Positions 37,000 through 47,624 of a stretch of DNA of 64,000 nucleotides are shown piece after piece. Under the pieces are notes generated by a model that was given only the letters and a program-made list of their open reading frames with translations, did not search any database and was not told where the DNA came from. Origin of the DNA: Gammaproteobacteria bacterium (GTDB taxonomy: Bacteria; Pseudomonadota; Gammaproteobacteria; Enterobacterales; Psychrobiaceae); the NCBI GenBank assembly GCA_013214945.1, contig JABSRT010000022.1, positions 1 to 64,000 on the forward strand. The letters are read 5' to 3'. The first letter of the stretch is position 1; every line of letters starts with the position of its first letter. The translations under genes were made by a program, and so were the position numbers.

Positions 37000-38697
37000 T
37001 TATTTTGGCTTAGTCTGTGGCAAGCGAATACTATAACTTAAACCTTGGTCAGGCTTGCATGCAGCAACGATAGTGCCATGAAGCGATTGAGTCACCAAAT
37101 TATAGACGATATGAGTGCCTAGTCCGCTGCCGCCTTGACCTCGTTTGGTGGTGAAAAAGGGTTCAAATAAGGAATCTAAATGTTTTTGGGAAATACCGTT
37201 GCCAGTATCGTGATAATCAATGGTAATTAAATCACTAGTTTGCGAAATATTAAACACTATTTGGCCTTTGCTTATACCTTCAAAAGCATGGGTCAATGAA
37301 TTTAAAATTAGGTTGGTAAATATTTGCGCCAATGAACCTGCTTGGCAATTTATTGCGACTACTTCATCGCAATTGACGATAATTTTATGCTGAGTTGGTC
37401 TTAATATCGGTTGTAATGACTGGATTACTTCTTGCAAATAAGCGGGTAAATGGATGGTACGATACGCTTCACTGGTTTGGTCAACCGCAACTTCTTTGAA
37501 ACTTTGAATCAATTTAGAGGCTTTTTGTAAGTTGGCCACAACTAGCTTTGAGCTGTCTTTCGCTGTTTTGAGAAATTCGTTCATTTGTTTGTTGGTTAGT
37601 AATTTGTTGGTAACAGCGAGATCGAGTTCGCTAATCGCATCAGCCAAATAACTAACCGCCGTGACACCGATGCCAATTGGGGTATTTATTTCATGGGCAA
37701 TACCGGCGACCAAGCTGCCCAAAGATGCCATTTTTTCTGATTCGACTAATTGATCTTTAGTATCTTCTAACTGCTTTAGTGAGGCCTTTAATTCATCTTT
37801 GCTTTGTTCTAGATCTTCTTTTTGCTGGGCTAATTCACTGATAATTTGACTTAAACTTGCCGTTTTTCGAGTGACTTCTTGTTCCAGTGATAGGTTTTGC
37901 TGATCAAGTTGAAAATTGGCGTCGATCAGTTCTTGCTGAGTCTGTTTTAAGTGGTCTTGATACTCCTCAAGTTTAACCAACATTAAATTAAATGAATTGG
38001 CCAATAAACTCAGTTCATCATTTTGGGTTGATGAGACATTTAATTTTGATTGGTGTAATTTATCGAGATCCAAGCGACTAATATCTTGGCTTAATTTCTC
38101 TAGCGGCGTGGTTAATAATCGGTTAAAAAGTCGATTAACGAGATAAATGAGCAATGCCATGCCCACCATCATGCCAACGGTCGGAATGATAGCTTGGGTA
38201 ATAACTCGGGTGATCACTGTGGTGTTGCTCGAGTACAAGCTCAAAGCACCGACCCGATAAGTGGTATTGAGTTGGGCATTATTGGCCAAATTAAAACTAA
38301 GGGTTGAGGTAAAGCCAAATAACGAGCCGTTATCGTAGCTGGTAGTGTCTGTCGGTGAGCGAGGCGTTTGTTCGTTCGTTTGATTTATTTGGTTGATCAA
38401 TTGGCCACCTTGATAGATGACTTTGGCGCTTTCATCGTGAATAATAATTGCTTTAATGGTTGGCATTAAAGACAAGCTGTAACCGATGGCCACTAACTGG
38501 TTATCGTTTAATTCCCAAATCGCCTGACTAAGACTAGAGTTGATGGTGGAGTGCAATTGTTTTAACTCTTGCTCTATCTCATAGCGAACAGTGAAATAAC
38601 CTAAAACCAATTGGATAATAAAGATAAAAAAGGTCAAGATCACGAATGAGGTTAATACCTTGGTAAGAAGTTTATGAGAAATACTTACCATCTGCAT
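37000..38697 (-). CDS. Membrane sensor histidine kinase
   Basis: A 565-residue kinase with TM1 near 12-33, a periplasmic sensor of about 130 residues, TM2 near 170-192, HAMP, a coiled coil to about 320, an atypical phospho-acceptor region (SLVAGIAHEINTPIG, His335), and a HATPase domain (LTNLILNSLTHAFEG, DTGNGI, GQGGSGLGTHIVYNL). The ATPase is of the HATPase_c/HisKA type seen in orphan kinases. No response regulator is adjacent. GGGAGA precedes the ATG. The stimulus is unknown. Confidence 0.9.
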   Translation of the reverse strand: MQMVSISHKLLTKVLTSFVILTFFIFIIQLVLGYFTVRYEIEQELKQLHSTINSSLSQAIWELNDNQLVAIGYSLSLMPTIKAIIIHDESAKVIYQGGQLINQINQTNEQTPRSPTDTTSYDNGSLFGFTSTLSFNLANNAQLNTTYRVGALSLYSSNTTVITRVITQAIIPTVGMMVGMALLIYLVNRLFNRLLTTPLEKLSQDISRLDLDKLHQSKLNVSSTQNDELSLLANSFNLMLVKLEEYQDHLKQTQQELIDANFQLDQQNLSLEQEVTRKTASLSQIISELAQQKEDLEQSKDELKASLKQLEDTKDQLVESEKMASLGSLVAGIAHEINTPIGIGVTAVSYLADAISELDLAVTNKLLTNKQMNEFLKTAKDSSKLVVANLQKASKLIQSFKEVAVDQTSEAYRTIHLPAYLQEVIQSLQPILRPTQHKIIVNCDEVVAINCQAGSLAQIFTNLILNSLTHAFEGISKGQIVFNISQTSDLITIDYHDTGNGISQKHLDSLFEPFFTTKRGQGGSGLGTHIVYNLVTQSLHGTIVAACKPDQGLSYSIRLPQTKPK

Positions 38698-38806
38698 TGT
38701 GTTTGTCTCCCGCTTCTATCACAATTTAGGGTGTGCAATAATTTGCATTAAACATAGTTTATAACCTAAAAAATAGCAACGTCATGCCGTTGCAGCTTGG
38801 AGCGAT

Positions 38807-40045
38807 ATGCGCATTATTCACACCTCAGATTGGCACCTTGGTCATCAGTTACTGGGGATCTCTCGTCAGTTCGAGCAACAGCAGTTTCTCGATTGGTTAT
38901 TTGAGCAGTTAGTTCAACAAAAAATTGATGCCTTACTAGTGGCCGGTGACATTTTTGACAGTGCTAATCCGCCGGCTTGGGCTTGGCAATTGTTGTATCG
39001 TTTTTTAGCCAGGGTCAAACAGCAATTACCGCAATTAGACTTAGTTTTGGTCGCTGGCAATCATGATTCACCAAGCAAGCTCGATGCCCCCGACCAATTG
39101 TTTAAGGCGTTTGATATTCATTTAATTGGTTCGTTACCGCGTTTGGAAAACAATCAGCTTGATTTTGATAAGCTGATTGTTGAACTCACCAATAAAGAGG
39201 GCGTTGTCGCTGCCCGCGTTGCCGCGGTGCCATTTTTGCGTGCAGGCGATCTTGAACTTGGCTCCTTTGACGATGAGGTTCCTGATAAACTAATTGCCGG
39301 AGTCGAGCGAATTTATCAGCAGTTGGCGGCTAAAATCACCGAGCTAAACCAGCCTACTCAAGCTAGCATTGCGCTAGGTCATGCTTATATGGTCTCGAGC
39401 CAGATTAGCGAAATGTCAGAGCGACGTATTTTAGGTGGTAATCAGCATGCTTTACCAATCGACATGCTAACTCAGGGGTATGATTACGCTGGTTTAGGGC
39501 ATTTGCATCGCCCGCAGCAGTTAGGTGGCCAGGCTGTTTATTATTGTGGTTCGCCCATTGCGATGTCGCTGGCCGAGATTGACTATAAGCATCAAGTTAA
39601 GTTGCTTGAATTTAAAGATGGTGAGCTATTACGCGTTGACCCATTGCTAGTGCCAAGACGGGTCGAGTTGATAAAGGTGCCAGCAACGCCATTGCCTTTG
39701 TCGCAAGTGTTAAGTCTATTAGAAGACTTAACGGTGATAGACCAACCGCTTGAACAACAACCCTTGCTTGAAGTTCTGGTATTACTTGAGCAACCGCAAG
39801 CCATGCTGCGTGACAAGATTGCCGAGGTTATTGCCGATAAAGCGGTGCGTTTGGTCAAAATAACCACCAGTTATCTCAATGTCAGTGAAAATAACACCAA
39901 TTTTCCCGATGAGATGTTAAATCAGCTGGAACCGGAACAAGTTTTTTCACTCAAATATCAAGCTCAATTTAATGATAAACCGCCGGCCAAGTATACTCAG
40001 GCTTTTAGTGAATTATTAACCAGCTATCAACAACAAGATCATTAA
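38807..40045 (+). CDS. sbcD: Exonuclease subunit SbcD
   Basis: A 412-residue Mre11-type nuclease. The phosphoesterase motifs TSDWHLGH, AGDIFD, AGNHDSP, LGHAYM and GLGHLHRPQ are in order. With SbcC it opens and cleaves DNA hairpins and processes double-strand breaks. It is followed 6 bp later by sbcC. Confidence 0.96.
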   Translation: MRIIHTSDWHLGHQLLGISRQFEQQQFLDWLFEQLVQQKIDALLVAGDIFDSANPPAWAWQLLYRFLARVKQQLPQLDLVLVAGNHDSPSKLDAPDQLFKAFDIHLIGSLPRLENNQLDFDKLIVELTNKEGVVAARVAAVPFLRAGDLELGSFDDEVPDKLIAGVERIYQQLAAKITELNQPTQASIALGHAYMVSSQISEMSERRILGGNQHALPIDMLTQGYDYAGLGHLHRPQQLGGQAVYYCGSPIAMSLAEIDYKHQVKLLEFKDGELLRVDPLLVPRRVELIKVPATPLPLSQVLSLLEDLTVIDQPLEQQPLLEVLVLLEQPQAMLRDKIAEVIADKAVRLVKITTSYLNVSENNTNFPDEMLNQLEPEQVFSLKYQAQFNDKPPAKYTQAFSELLTSYQQQDH

Positions 40046-40051
40046 ACATCG

Positions 40052-43000
40052 ATGAAAATTATTAGTCTTAAAGGTCAAAACCTGGCGAGCTTAGCGGCCC
40101 CTTTTGATATCAATTTTGCCAGTGGCATTTTGGCTGACGCTGGTTTATTTGCAATTTGTGGCAATACTGGCTCGGGTAAAAGTACCTTGCTTGATGCCAT
40201 TTGCTTAAGTTTATTTGACGCGATGCCCCGTTTTAGCAGTGCGCGTCGCGGCCCGGCTATTGGCCATAGTCAAAGCCAAGAGAGTGAACGGTTAAAAAGT
40301 AACGATGTTCGTCATATTTTAACCCGAGGCGCAGCGAGTGCTTTTAGTGAAGTGATATTCGAGCTTGAAGACCAACGCCAATTTTGTGCTCGATGGTCGG
40401 TTAAACGCGCACGAAATAGCGCCACTGGCCGAATCCAAGCTCAAGAAATGAGTTTGACTGCACTGGCAAATGATAAGGTGATTGCGACTAAAAAAACCGA
40501 GGTACTGGCAGCCATCGAACAGTTGATTGGGCTTAATTACGATCAATTTCGTCGTTCGGTATTATTGGCGCAAGGTGACTTTGCCGCGTTTTTAAAAGCA
40601 CCTGCGAAAGAGCGATCTGAGTTATTAGAAAGGATCACCGGGACCAAGTTGTATTCAGCGCTGTCTAAACTCGCTTTTGTTCGGGCTAAAGAAGAAGAGC
40701 AGCAACTGACGTTGTTGACCGAGCGTCAAGGTGAAGTGACCTTGTTATCGAGTCAAGAGCAGCAGCAATTAATTGCTCAGCTGGGTCAGATTAATGAGTC
40801 GATGTCGGGCATGAACAACCAAGCCAGTCAATTGCAGTGGCTGGAACAGTGTTTAACCAAAAGTAAGCAGATTGAGCTGCAGTTAGTTGATACAACCGAG
40901 CAGTGTGTTATTGCCGAGCAAACCTTAGCGAGTCAGCAGCCGCTGGCGCAAAAAATTGAACAGGTTGAGCACGCGCAGCGCGCGCGCACGGTGGACGAAC
41001 AAATTAATGCCACCAAATTGCAACAACGCCAACAATATGAGCAGCTAGAAGCGCTAGATGGCACCTTACGCAGTGGGCAGACCAACGTTACCGAAATATC
41101 GCAACAGGTTAGTCAATTAAGCAATGCCAAGGGGCAAGCAGGCGTAGCCCTTGAACAACAATTACCCTTGTTAGAATCGGCGGTGATGCGCCAGCTCGAA
41201 ATGAACAACTTGCAGCAAATCTATCATGAAAAACATCAGCAACTCACGGACACCGAGCAGCAGCAACACGCCATTACGCGGCGACTGACTGGCAATGAGG
41301 CCAATCAGCAACGTCAGGCGACGTTACTCAATAAATTAGCAATTGACTTGGCTCAGCAACAGCATATTTCTGGGGTCGTTAACCAAATTACGCTGTTAGA
41401 GCAAGGCATTAATGACCATCAGCAGGCGGCGACTAACTTTGCGCAATATGCCCAGCAAATGGCCAACATTAAAACCACGGCCACCGATACACAGCAGCAA
41501 TTTCAGCAGTTTAATCAACAACTGCAACAGCTAAGTGCACATCAGCAAGGCTACCAGCAGCAAATTCAGGCTTATGGCTTGGCTTCGTCTGAGCCGGCAA
41601 TCGCAGCGCTTGAGCAACAACTGGAACACCATCAGCAGCAACTGGCGCAGTTAGCGACTAGCCAGCAGCAGGTTACTCAGGCATTGCAATACCAATCAAT
41701 GGTCACGGTTAAGCAACAACATTATCAAGAAACCACCGCTCAATTAGAGCAAACTAAAATTGATTATCATGCTCGCCGTCAGCAACGAGAGCAGCTGTTA
41801 CCGGCCTTGCAAGAAGCCGAGCATGCGTTGTTAAATGCGCAACAGATCATGTCATTATCAGAACATCGCTCGCAATTGGTGCCGCACCAAGCTTGTGCTT
41901 TATGTGGCAGTACCGAGCATCCATATGCTGGTGAAGTCAATTTAGGAGAACGTTTGGTTGATCAGCTAAGCGAGCGTTATAAACAGTTACAACAGCAAAG
42001 CCATGAGCTAACCAGTGCTTTATCGCAGCTCGAAGCCGTAGGCAACCAGCTTAATGAACAACAGAGTACTATTACCGCCGAGGTTGATGAACTTAATGGC
42101 TTGTTGCAAGCGCTCTCAAAACAGCCGATAACGCCGCAATTGCTGGCTCAAATTGAACATGATATGGCGAGGGTACAGCAGCAATTAGCCCATGATAAGC
42201 AACAGCATCAGGCGTTGCTTGAAACCGCCGAGCAACGGCGGGCGCTTGAGCAGCAGTTGCTTGAATCACAGCACCAAATTGACCTGGTTAATCAAAGTAT
42301 CGAGCAGTGTCAGCAGCAGTTGCAAAGCTGTAACAATGATCTGGCGCTAAATAGTCAATATCAAGACCAGCTTAACGGGCAAATGCAAGCGCGAGTTAAT
42401 CAATTAACCGAGCTGTACCCGCAAGCTAATTGGTCGCAGTTATTGCAGCAACCTGAGCAGCTCGAATCATTTAAGAAAAAATTAGCGACTGATATCGAGC
42501 AGTTCATTGAAAAATCGAATTATCAAAGTCAATTAAATACCGAACAAAGTGAGCTTGAACAACAGCACATTGCCCTAACGCAAGAGTTTAACCATTTTGA
42601 AAGTGTGTTGCAGCCGTTAAAACAGCAGTTAACGCAAGCACAGCAACAGATTAACCAATGGCAGCAAGAAATTGAAAGTGTCTGTCAGGGCCAAGATCCT
42701 AAGCAATTAAAAACCGAATTGATGAGCCATTTCGATCAATTAAATACCGCATTTCATAATGCTGAGCAAGCGCTAGTAACAGCTAAAAATCAGTTGTTAG
42801 TGATTCAAAATCAACAGCAGCAAATAAGCGAGCAAGCACAAGATTTAGCCGCGAAATTATCGCAACTAACCGAGCTATGGCAGCAATGGCTTCATCAACT
42901 GGTTTTAAGTCATGAACAGTTGGTCGAACTGCTCACTTATGATCACCAGTGGATTATTGAGCAGCGCCAACATCAGGCGCAAGTACTGCAGCAGCATCAC

Positions 43001-43792
43001 CAATACCAAGCCATATTAGCCGAGCAGCAACGCAGCGTTGTTCAGCTTAGGGATGAATTAGCAAGTCATCACCAACAGTTACTTGGCGCTTTACCGCAAC
43101 TTGCCCCTGAGCCAGCCCAAAGTAGTTCAGAGCAGCGTAACATGCTTAAATTGTCCATTGAGGCGGCGATAAAACAACAAGAGCAGCAGCAATTTGAATT
43201 ACGCAGCGGCCTTGAACGCCATAATCTAGCGATGATCCGCCATGGTGAGTTACAACAAGAAATAGAGTTACAGCGCAATGATGCGCATTTATGGATCGAG
43301 ATGAGAGAGTTAATTGGGTCGGCCGATGGTTCTAAGTTTCGAACTTTCGCCCAAAGCTTAACCTTGGAACAAATGTTGGTGTCGGCCAATCATCACCTTA
43401 AAGAATTGGCCCCGCGTTATCAACTGCAGCGGGTGCCTGGCGCTGAGCTAGACTTGCAAGTGATTGATCAAGACATGGGTGACGATGTGCGTTCGGTCGA
43501 GAGTCTTTCTGGTGGTGAAACTTTCTTAGTGTCATTGGCGCTAGCATTGGGACTTGGCTCGATTACCAGCTTGCAAACGCATATTAAAACATTATTTATT
43601 GATGAAGGTTTTGGTACGTTAGATCCCGACACCTTAGAAATTGCGTTAAGTTGCCTTGATTCTTTGCAAGCCAGTGGTCGTCAAATTGGCTTAATTTCAC
43701 ATGTTCAAGGCTTGGTCGAGCGAGTTGGCACACGCGTTCAAATCACCGCACAAGGCAATGGTCACAGTAAAGTGGAGCTATTTGCCCGATAA
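40052..43792 (+). CDS. sbcC: Exonuclease subunit SbcC
   Basis: A 1246-residue Rad50-type ATPase. Walker A is GNTGSGKST at 37-45 and a zinc-hook CxxC (CALCG) is near residue 615, at the tip of a very long coiled coil. The ABC signature LSGGE and Walker B LFIDEGFGTLD are near the C-terminus. The coiled-coil arms are unusually rich in glutamine, in both CAG and CAA codons, and read like expanded low-complexity coiled coil. It partners SbcD and is probably co-translated with it. Confidence 0.96.
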   Translation: MKIISLKGQNLASLAAPFDINFASGILADAGLFAICGNTGSGKSTLLDAICLSLFDAMPRFSSARRGPAIGHSQSQESERLKSNDVRHILTRGAASAFSEVIFELEDQRQFCARWSVKRARNSATGRIQAQEMSLTALANDKVIATKKTEVLAAIEQLIGLNYDQFRRSVLLAQGDFAAFLKAPAKERSELLERITGTKLYSALSKLAFVRAKEEEQQLTLLTERQGEVTLLSSQEQQQLIAQLGQINESMSGMNNQASQLQWLEQCLTKSKQIELQLVDTTEQCVIAEQTLASQQPLAQKIEQVEHAQRARTVDEQINATKLQQRQQYEQLEALDGTLRSGQTNVTEISQQVSQLSNAKGQAGVALEQQLPLLESAVMRQLEMNNLQQIYHEKHQQLTDTEQQQHAITRRLTGNEANQQRQATLLNKLAIDLAQQQHISGVVNQITLLEQGINDHQQAATNFAQYAQQMANIKTTATDTQQQFQQFNQQLQQLSAHQQGYQQQIQAYGLASSEPAIAALEQQLEHHQQQLAQLATSQQQVTQALQYQSMVTVKQQHYQETTAQLEQTKIDYHARRQQREQLLPALQEAEHALLNAQQIMSLSEHRSQLVPHQACALCGSTEHPYAGEVNLGERLVDQLSERYKQLQQQSHELTSALSQLEAVGNQLNEQQSTITAEVDELNGLLQALSKQPITPQLLAQIEHDMARVQQQLAHDKQQHQALLETAEQRRALEQQLLESQHQIDLVNQSIEQCQQQLQSCNNDLALNSQYQDQLNGQMQARVNQLTELYPQANWSQLLQQPEQLESFKKKLATDIEQFIEKSNYQSQLNTEQSELEQQHIALTQEFNHFESVLQPLKQQLTQAQQQINQWQQEIESVCQGQDPKQLKTELMSHFDQLNTAFHNAEQALVTAKNQLLVIQNQQQQISEQAQDLAAKLSQLTELWQQWLHQLVLSHEQLVELLTYDHQWIIEQRQHQAQVLQQHHQYQAILAEQQRSVVQLRDELASHHQQLLGALPQLAPEPAQSSSEQRNMLKLSIEAAIKQQEQQQFELRSGLERHNLAMIRHGELQQEIELQRNDAHLWIEMRELIGSADGSKFRTFAQSLTLEQMLVSANHHLKELAPRYQLQRVPGAELDLQVIDQDMGDDVRSVESLSGGETFLVSLALALGLGSITSLQTHIKTLFIDEGFGTLDPDTLEIALSCLDSLQASGRQIGLISHVQGLVERVGTRVQITAQGNGHSKVELFAR

Positions 43793-43857
43793 CATCTTAG
43801 CGTAATTTAATCGGTGCCAGCCGTAAACTGGCGTCGATTCTATTAGATTAAATCTCT

Positions 43858-45030
43858 TTATTGCTTGGCTGGCTCAGCCTTAGCTGCGCTAAGGTCTGGA
43901 ATATGAATTAGCTGGGCTAATACCAGTGAACAAACCGCAATGGCAGCGCCAGTTATAAAGACCAATGATGGATTGGTTAGCCAAATCACCCCAAAAAAGG
44001 CGGGGATCACCACGGCTGCAATATGGTTAATGGTAAAACTAACCCCTGAGGTTGCCGCTATATCTCGCGGATCAGCTATTTTTTGAAAGTAGGTTTTTAG
44101 GGCAATTGCCATGGCAAAAAATAGGTGATCGATAACATAGAGGCCACTGGCAATATATTGATTTTCTACCAGAGCGTAACCACTAAAGACCAAAATTAAA
44201 CCAATGTATTCGAAAGTCAGCGTTCGTTTTTCACCAATTCTTTCAATTAACGACCCAAGCTTTGGCGCGAAATAAAGACTGGCCAAGTGGTTGGCAATAA
44301 AAAGTAACGCCATGTCAGATGCATCATAGCCAAACTTCTCAACCATCATGAAACCAGCAAATACGACAAAGATTTGACGGCGAGCGCCACTTAAAAAGAC
44401 CAATAAGTAGTAAAGCCAATATTTTTTTCGTACCAAGAGTTTTTTATGTTGGCTGACTCGATTATTAAACGTTGGCATCACCAGCACGAGCGATAGTACG
44501 AGGGCCAAGCCCAGTAAACCAAAGACCAAATAGATGGTGGAAAACTGCCAAGCTAAGACTGAAACAGCCAACCAGATAGCGGCGTAAGTCGCCAGCGAGG
44601 TCATTGATTTTATCGCAATCATTTTACCTAAAAATGACGGGGTTTTTTCTTTATCAATCCATTGTAACGTTAATGAATTATTGATGGTTTCAAAATAATG
44701 AAAACCAATCGACATTAAAACAGTCGTCGCATATAACCCATATTCAAAGGGGAAAAGACCGGTAATTGCTACGCCAATGCTAAGTAAACACAAGGCTAAT
44801 AAAATTAAGGTTTGCTCGGTCATCGCCAGCAATAAAAAGATGGCGGTAAAGGCTAAAAATCCAGGTATTTCACGCAGGCTTTGCAATAATCCGATTTGCG
44901 CGCCGCCAAAATTGACTTGCTCAATCGCAAAATTATTTAACAGCGCGCCCCAAGCTGAGAAGCACAGTGCGGTAATAATGGTGGCAATGATTAAAAATGT
45001 TTGTTCATTTTGCCAAGATTTTTTGAGCAT
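43858..45030 (-). CDS. MFS transporter
   Basis: A 390-residue permease with about twelve hydrophobic segments and a central cytoplasmic loop (NNRVSQHKKLLVRKKYWLYY). No substrate motif is recognised. It lies 41 bp after tesB on the same strand and could be co-transcribed. The ribosome-binding site before the ATG is weak. A short GCCAG/CTGGC hairpin at 43816-43832 separates it from the convergent sbcC. Confidence 0.85.
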   Translation of the reverse strand: MLKKSWQNEQTFLIIATIITALCFSAWGALLNNFAIEQVNFGGAQIGLLQSLREIPGFLAFTAIFLLLAMTEQTLILLALCLLSIGVAITGLFPFEYGLYATTVLMSIGFHYFETINNSLTLQWIDKEKTPSFLGKMIAIKSMTSLATYAAIWLAVSVLAWQFSTIYLVFGLLGLALVLSLVLVMPTFNNRVSQHKKLLVRKKYWLYYLLVFLSGARRQIFVVFAGFMMVEKFGYDASDMALLFIANHLASLYFAPKLGSLIERIGEKRTLTFEYIGLILVFSGYALVENQYIASGLYVIDHLFFAMAIALKTYFQKIADPRDIAATSGVSFTINHIAAVVIPAFFGVIWLTNPSLVFITGAAIAVCSLVLAQLIHIPDLSAAKAEPAKQ

Positions 45031-45071
45031 AGTGTTAGCGCCTACAGCGAGAGGTTATAAATGAGTACCCG

Positions 45072-45935
45072 TTATTTTTTTGACCAGCGTAATACGCCTT
45101 CTTGAGCGGTGCTGGCAACCAAACGGCCTTGGCGATCATAGATCCGGCCAGTAACAAAACCGCGACCACCACTGGCACTCGGGCTTTCAATTTGATAGAG
45201 CAACCAGTCGGCGAACCGAAAATCACGATGAAACCACATGCTGTGGTCGATGGTGGCCATTTGCAACTTTGGCGTCATGAAAGAAACACCGTGGGGCTGT
45301 GCGGCAACGGCTAACATCGAAAAGTCAGACGCATAAGCAAGCAAACTTTTATGAACTCGTAAATCGTCAGGTAGTTGACCATTGGCACGCATCCAAACAT
45401 GACGCACTGGTGCCATTTTTTGCGGATTGGCAATGTTAACGGGTTCAACTGGGCGGATTTCGATTGGCTTATCAGAGGTAAATTGAGCACGGACGGGCTC
45501 TGGAATCAAATGCTCAAATTTACGTGCTATTTCAACTTCAGACATTAGCCCTTCAGGTGGAGCCACCTCAGGCATGGGGGCCTGATGGTCAAATGCTTGG
45601 TCGGGTAAATTAAACGAGGCAGTCAGGTAGAAAATAGGCTTGCCATACTGAATCGCTTTAATTCGGCGCGTTGCGATGGAGCGGCCATCACGAATTGACT
45701 CGACATCATAAACAATGGGTTTGGCTGAATCACCCATCCGTAAAAAATAACAATGAAACGAATTAATTGCCCACTGCTCGTCAAGAGTCTGTTTGGCAGC
45801 GCTTAGTGCTTGGCCAATAACTTGACCGCCATAGACCCGACCAAAACCTAAATCTTGGCTGTTGCCTCGGTAAATGCCATCTTCAATTTTCTCTAAGCTT
45901 AATAAATCTAATAGTTGGCTTAATACTTGGGCCAT
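45072..45935 (-). CDS. tesB: Acyl-CoA thioesterase II TesB
   Basis: About 287 residues, close to E. coli TesB (286). The double hot-dog fold is recognisable from LDLLSLEKIEDGIYRGNSQDLG and VYGGQVIGQAL. The catalytic Asp is probably in TIDHSMWFH, and the Gln in TAQEGVLR near the C-terminus. It hydrolyses medium and long-chain acyl-CoA. An upstream ATG at 45950 adds five residues. 45935 fits the family start better. Confidence 0.93.
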   Translation of the reverse strand: MAQVLSQLLDLLSLEKIEDGIYRGNSQDLGFGRVYGGQVIGQALSAAKQTLDEQWAINSFHCYFLRMGDSAKPIVYDVESIRDGRSIATRRIKAIQYGKPIFYLTASFNLPDQAFDHQAPMPEVAPPEGLMSEVEIARKFEHLIPEPVRAQFTSDKPIEIRPVEPVNIANPQKMAPVRHVWMRANGQLPDDLRVHKSLLAYASDFSMLAVAAQPHGVSFMTPKLQMATIDHSMWFHRDFRFADWLLYQIESPSASGGRGFVTGRIYDRQGRLVASTAQEGVLRWSKK

Positions 45936-46059
45936 AACATGCTCATCCATTACTTAAGATAAGCTCTATTGTACACAGTATGAAAAATAAAGAATTAACT
46001 AATACTAATTGATTGATTCGGTTGGGGTTACAGTGGTTTAGGTAACTAACGGCTGTCCG

Positions 46060-46090
46060 CTATTGTTGCGTGTTATGGCTGCAACAATAG
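46060..46090. terminator. 10-bp hairpin after cobO
   Basis: CTATTGTTGC and GCAACAATAG form a perfect stem around 11 bases, 36 bp after the cobO stop codon. No T run follows, so it is only a candidate terminator. Confidence 0.4.
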
Positions 46091-46125
46091 TCGAGGATAA
46101 TAGGGTAAAGACTAGATAGCAGGCA

Positions 46126-46725
46126 TTAGTAGTCAAAACCAACTTGGGCTTTAATGCCATTGTCGAATGCATGTTTAGTGGGTTTCACTTCACTAATAGT
46201 ATCTGCAATCTCGAGTAGGGCGCGGTGACAAGCGCGCCCTGTTATGATGACATGCTGAGACGCTGGCCGATTTAAAATTGCTTTAACAACGCTATCAACA
46301 TCAATATAATGGTAACTCAGCATGTAGGTGATTTCGTCGAGCAGCACCAGATCAATGCTCGGGTCGCTCAGCATGCGTGTCGCATGTTGCCACGCTAATT
46401 GAGCTGCTTGGGTGTCGCCAGCTTTATCTTGAGTATCCCAAGTAAAACCTGTGGCCATGACATGAAATTCAACCCCGAGTTTTTCTAATATATTGCGCTC
46501 GCCACAAGGCCATTGGCCTTTGATAAACTGCACGACACTGGCGCGTTGATCATGGCCAACACAACGCAATACCGTACCAAAGCCAGCGGTTGTTTTGCCT
46601 TTGCCATTACCGGTCAAGATCATAAAAATGCCTTGCTCTTGATCCGCTTTAGCAATTTTTTCGTTAACACTTTGCTGGAGTTTTTGTTGGCGTGCCTGAT
46701 GACGTTGTTGGTTATCTTGCGACAT
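46126..46725 (-). CDS. cobO: Cob(I)yrinic acid a,c-diamide adenosyltransferase
   Basis: A 199-residue CobO/BtuR-type corrinoid adenosyltransferase with the ATP-binding loop LTGNGKGKTTAGFG and the motifs VVQFIKGQWPCGE and DLVLLDEITYMLSY. It adds the adenosyl ligand to cobalt and acts in cobalamin salvage. It lies 107 bp after cobS on the same strand. Confidence 0.94.
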   Translation of the reverse strand: MSQDNQQRHQARQQKLQQSVNEKIAKADQEQGIFMILTGNGKGKTTAGFGTVLRCVGHDQRASVVQFIKGQWPCGERNILEKLGVEFHVMATGFTWDTQDKAGDTQAAQLAWQHATRMLSDPSIDLVLLDEITYMLSYHYIDVDSVVKAILNRPASQHVIITGRACHRALLEIADTISEVKPTKHAFDNGIKAQVGFDY

Positions 46726-46832
46726 AGTTATTCCTGATTAATCATACTTTAGAGTTAGCTTGGTATTTGTTTGCTAAAATTTTGTGACTTGTTTGGTATT
46801 AGTTTGGTATTAATTAGCGAATAGCTAGGTAA

Positions 46833-47621
46833 TTAACGCCAAGCTACAAGTAAAATGAGATAACACAACAGCTCACAAAGTTGTTGAGCGCAGCCAAGCA
46901 AGTCACCAGTATAGCCACCAATTTGCTGACGGTACCAGCGAATTAACAACCCCCGCAGCAGCCAAACACTTACTATCATCAATAGGGCTAAATTAAGTGA
47001 TAAAAAGAGCAACGGCAGGGTCGCAGTTAGCAATAAAATCGCCAATTGCAACGAGGTTAGCTGCTCGGTCAGCGGTTTAATTTTGCTTGAGTCGTCGTCT
47101 CTGACATAAGGTTGGTCATACATCAAACTAACGGCCATGACACGGCTAAGACAGTGACCAATGATTAAGGCCTGCGCGACACCCGTTAAGACGGAGCTAA
47201 GGTGACTGAGCTCGAGCAATAAGAAAAATTTCAGCAATAAGGCCAGCGCTAAAGCTAATGCGCCGTAGGTGCCCAGGCGAGAATCTTTCATGATGGCGAG
47301 TTTTTTAGCAACAGTCCAACCACCGCCAAAGCCGTCAAAGGTGTCGGCCAGACCATCTTCGTGAAAGCCACCTGTTAACATAATGCTGGCGATCATGGCC
47401 AAAATAATGGCGATGCTCGCGGGTAATATCAGACCTGCGCTCAATAATACTAAGCCACTAAGACAGCCAACGAGCAGACCAACCACGCCATAGTAACTGT
47501 TTGCTTGATTAAGCCAGCGAGCTTCGAAGTTTTTAAATGTTGGCACCGGAATTCGGGTCATAAAGCTTAAGGCAACTAGCCACAACGTCCATTGCTGGCA
47601 TAGTAGCGCTTTGATTTTCAT
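46833..47621 (-). CDS. cobS: Adenosylcobinamide-GDP ribazoletransferase CobS
   Basis: A 262-residue membrane protein with several helices and the conserved GGFHEDGLADTFDGFGGG motif (about residues 84-101), which holds the metal-binding acidic residues. It joins alpha-ribazole to adenosylcobinamide-GDP in the last step of nucleotide loop assembly. It follows cobT by 3 bp. Confidence 0.95.
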   Translation of the reverse strand: MKIKALLCQQWTLWLVALSFMTRIPVPTFKNFEARWLNQANSYYGVVGLLVGCLSGLVLLSAGLILPASIAIILAMIASIMLTGGFHEDGLADTFDGFGGGWTVAKKLAIMKDSRLGTYGALALALALLLKFFLLLELSHLSSVLTGVAQALIIGHCLSRVMAVSLMYDQPYVRDDDSSKIKPLTEQLTSLQLAILLLTATLPLLFLSLNLALLMIVSVWLLRGLLIRWYRQQIGGYTGDLLGCAQQLCELLCYLILLVAWR

Positions 47622-47624
47622 ATT

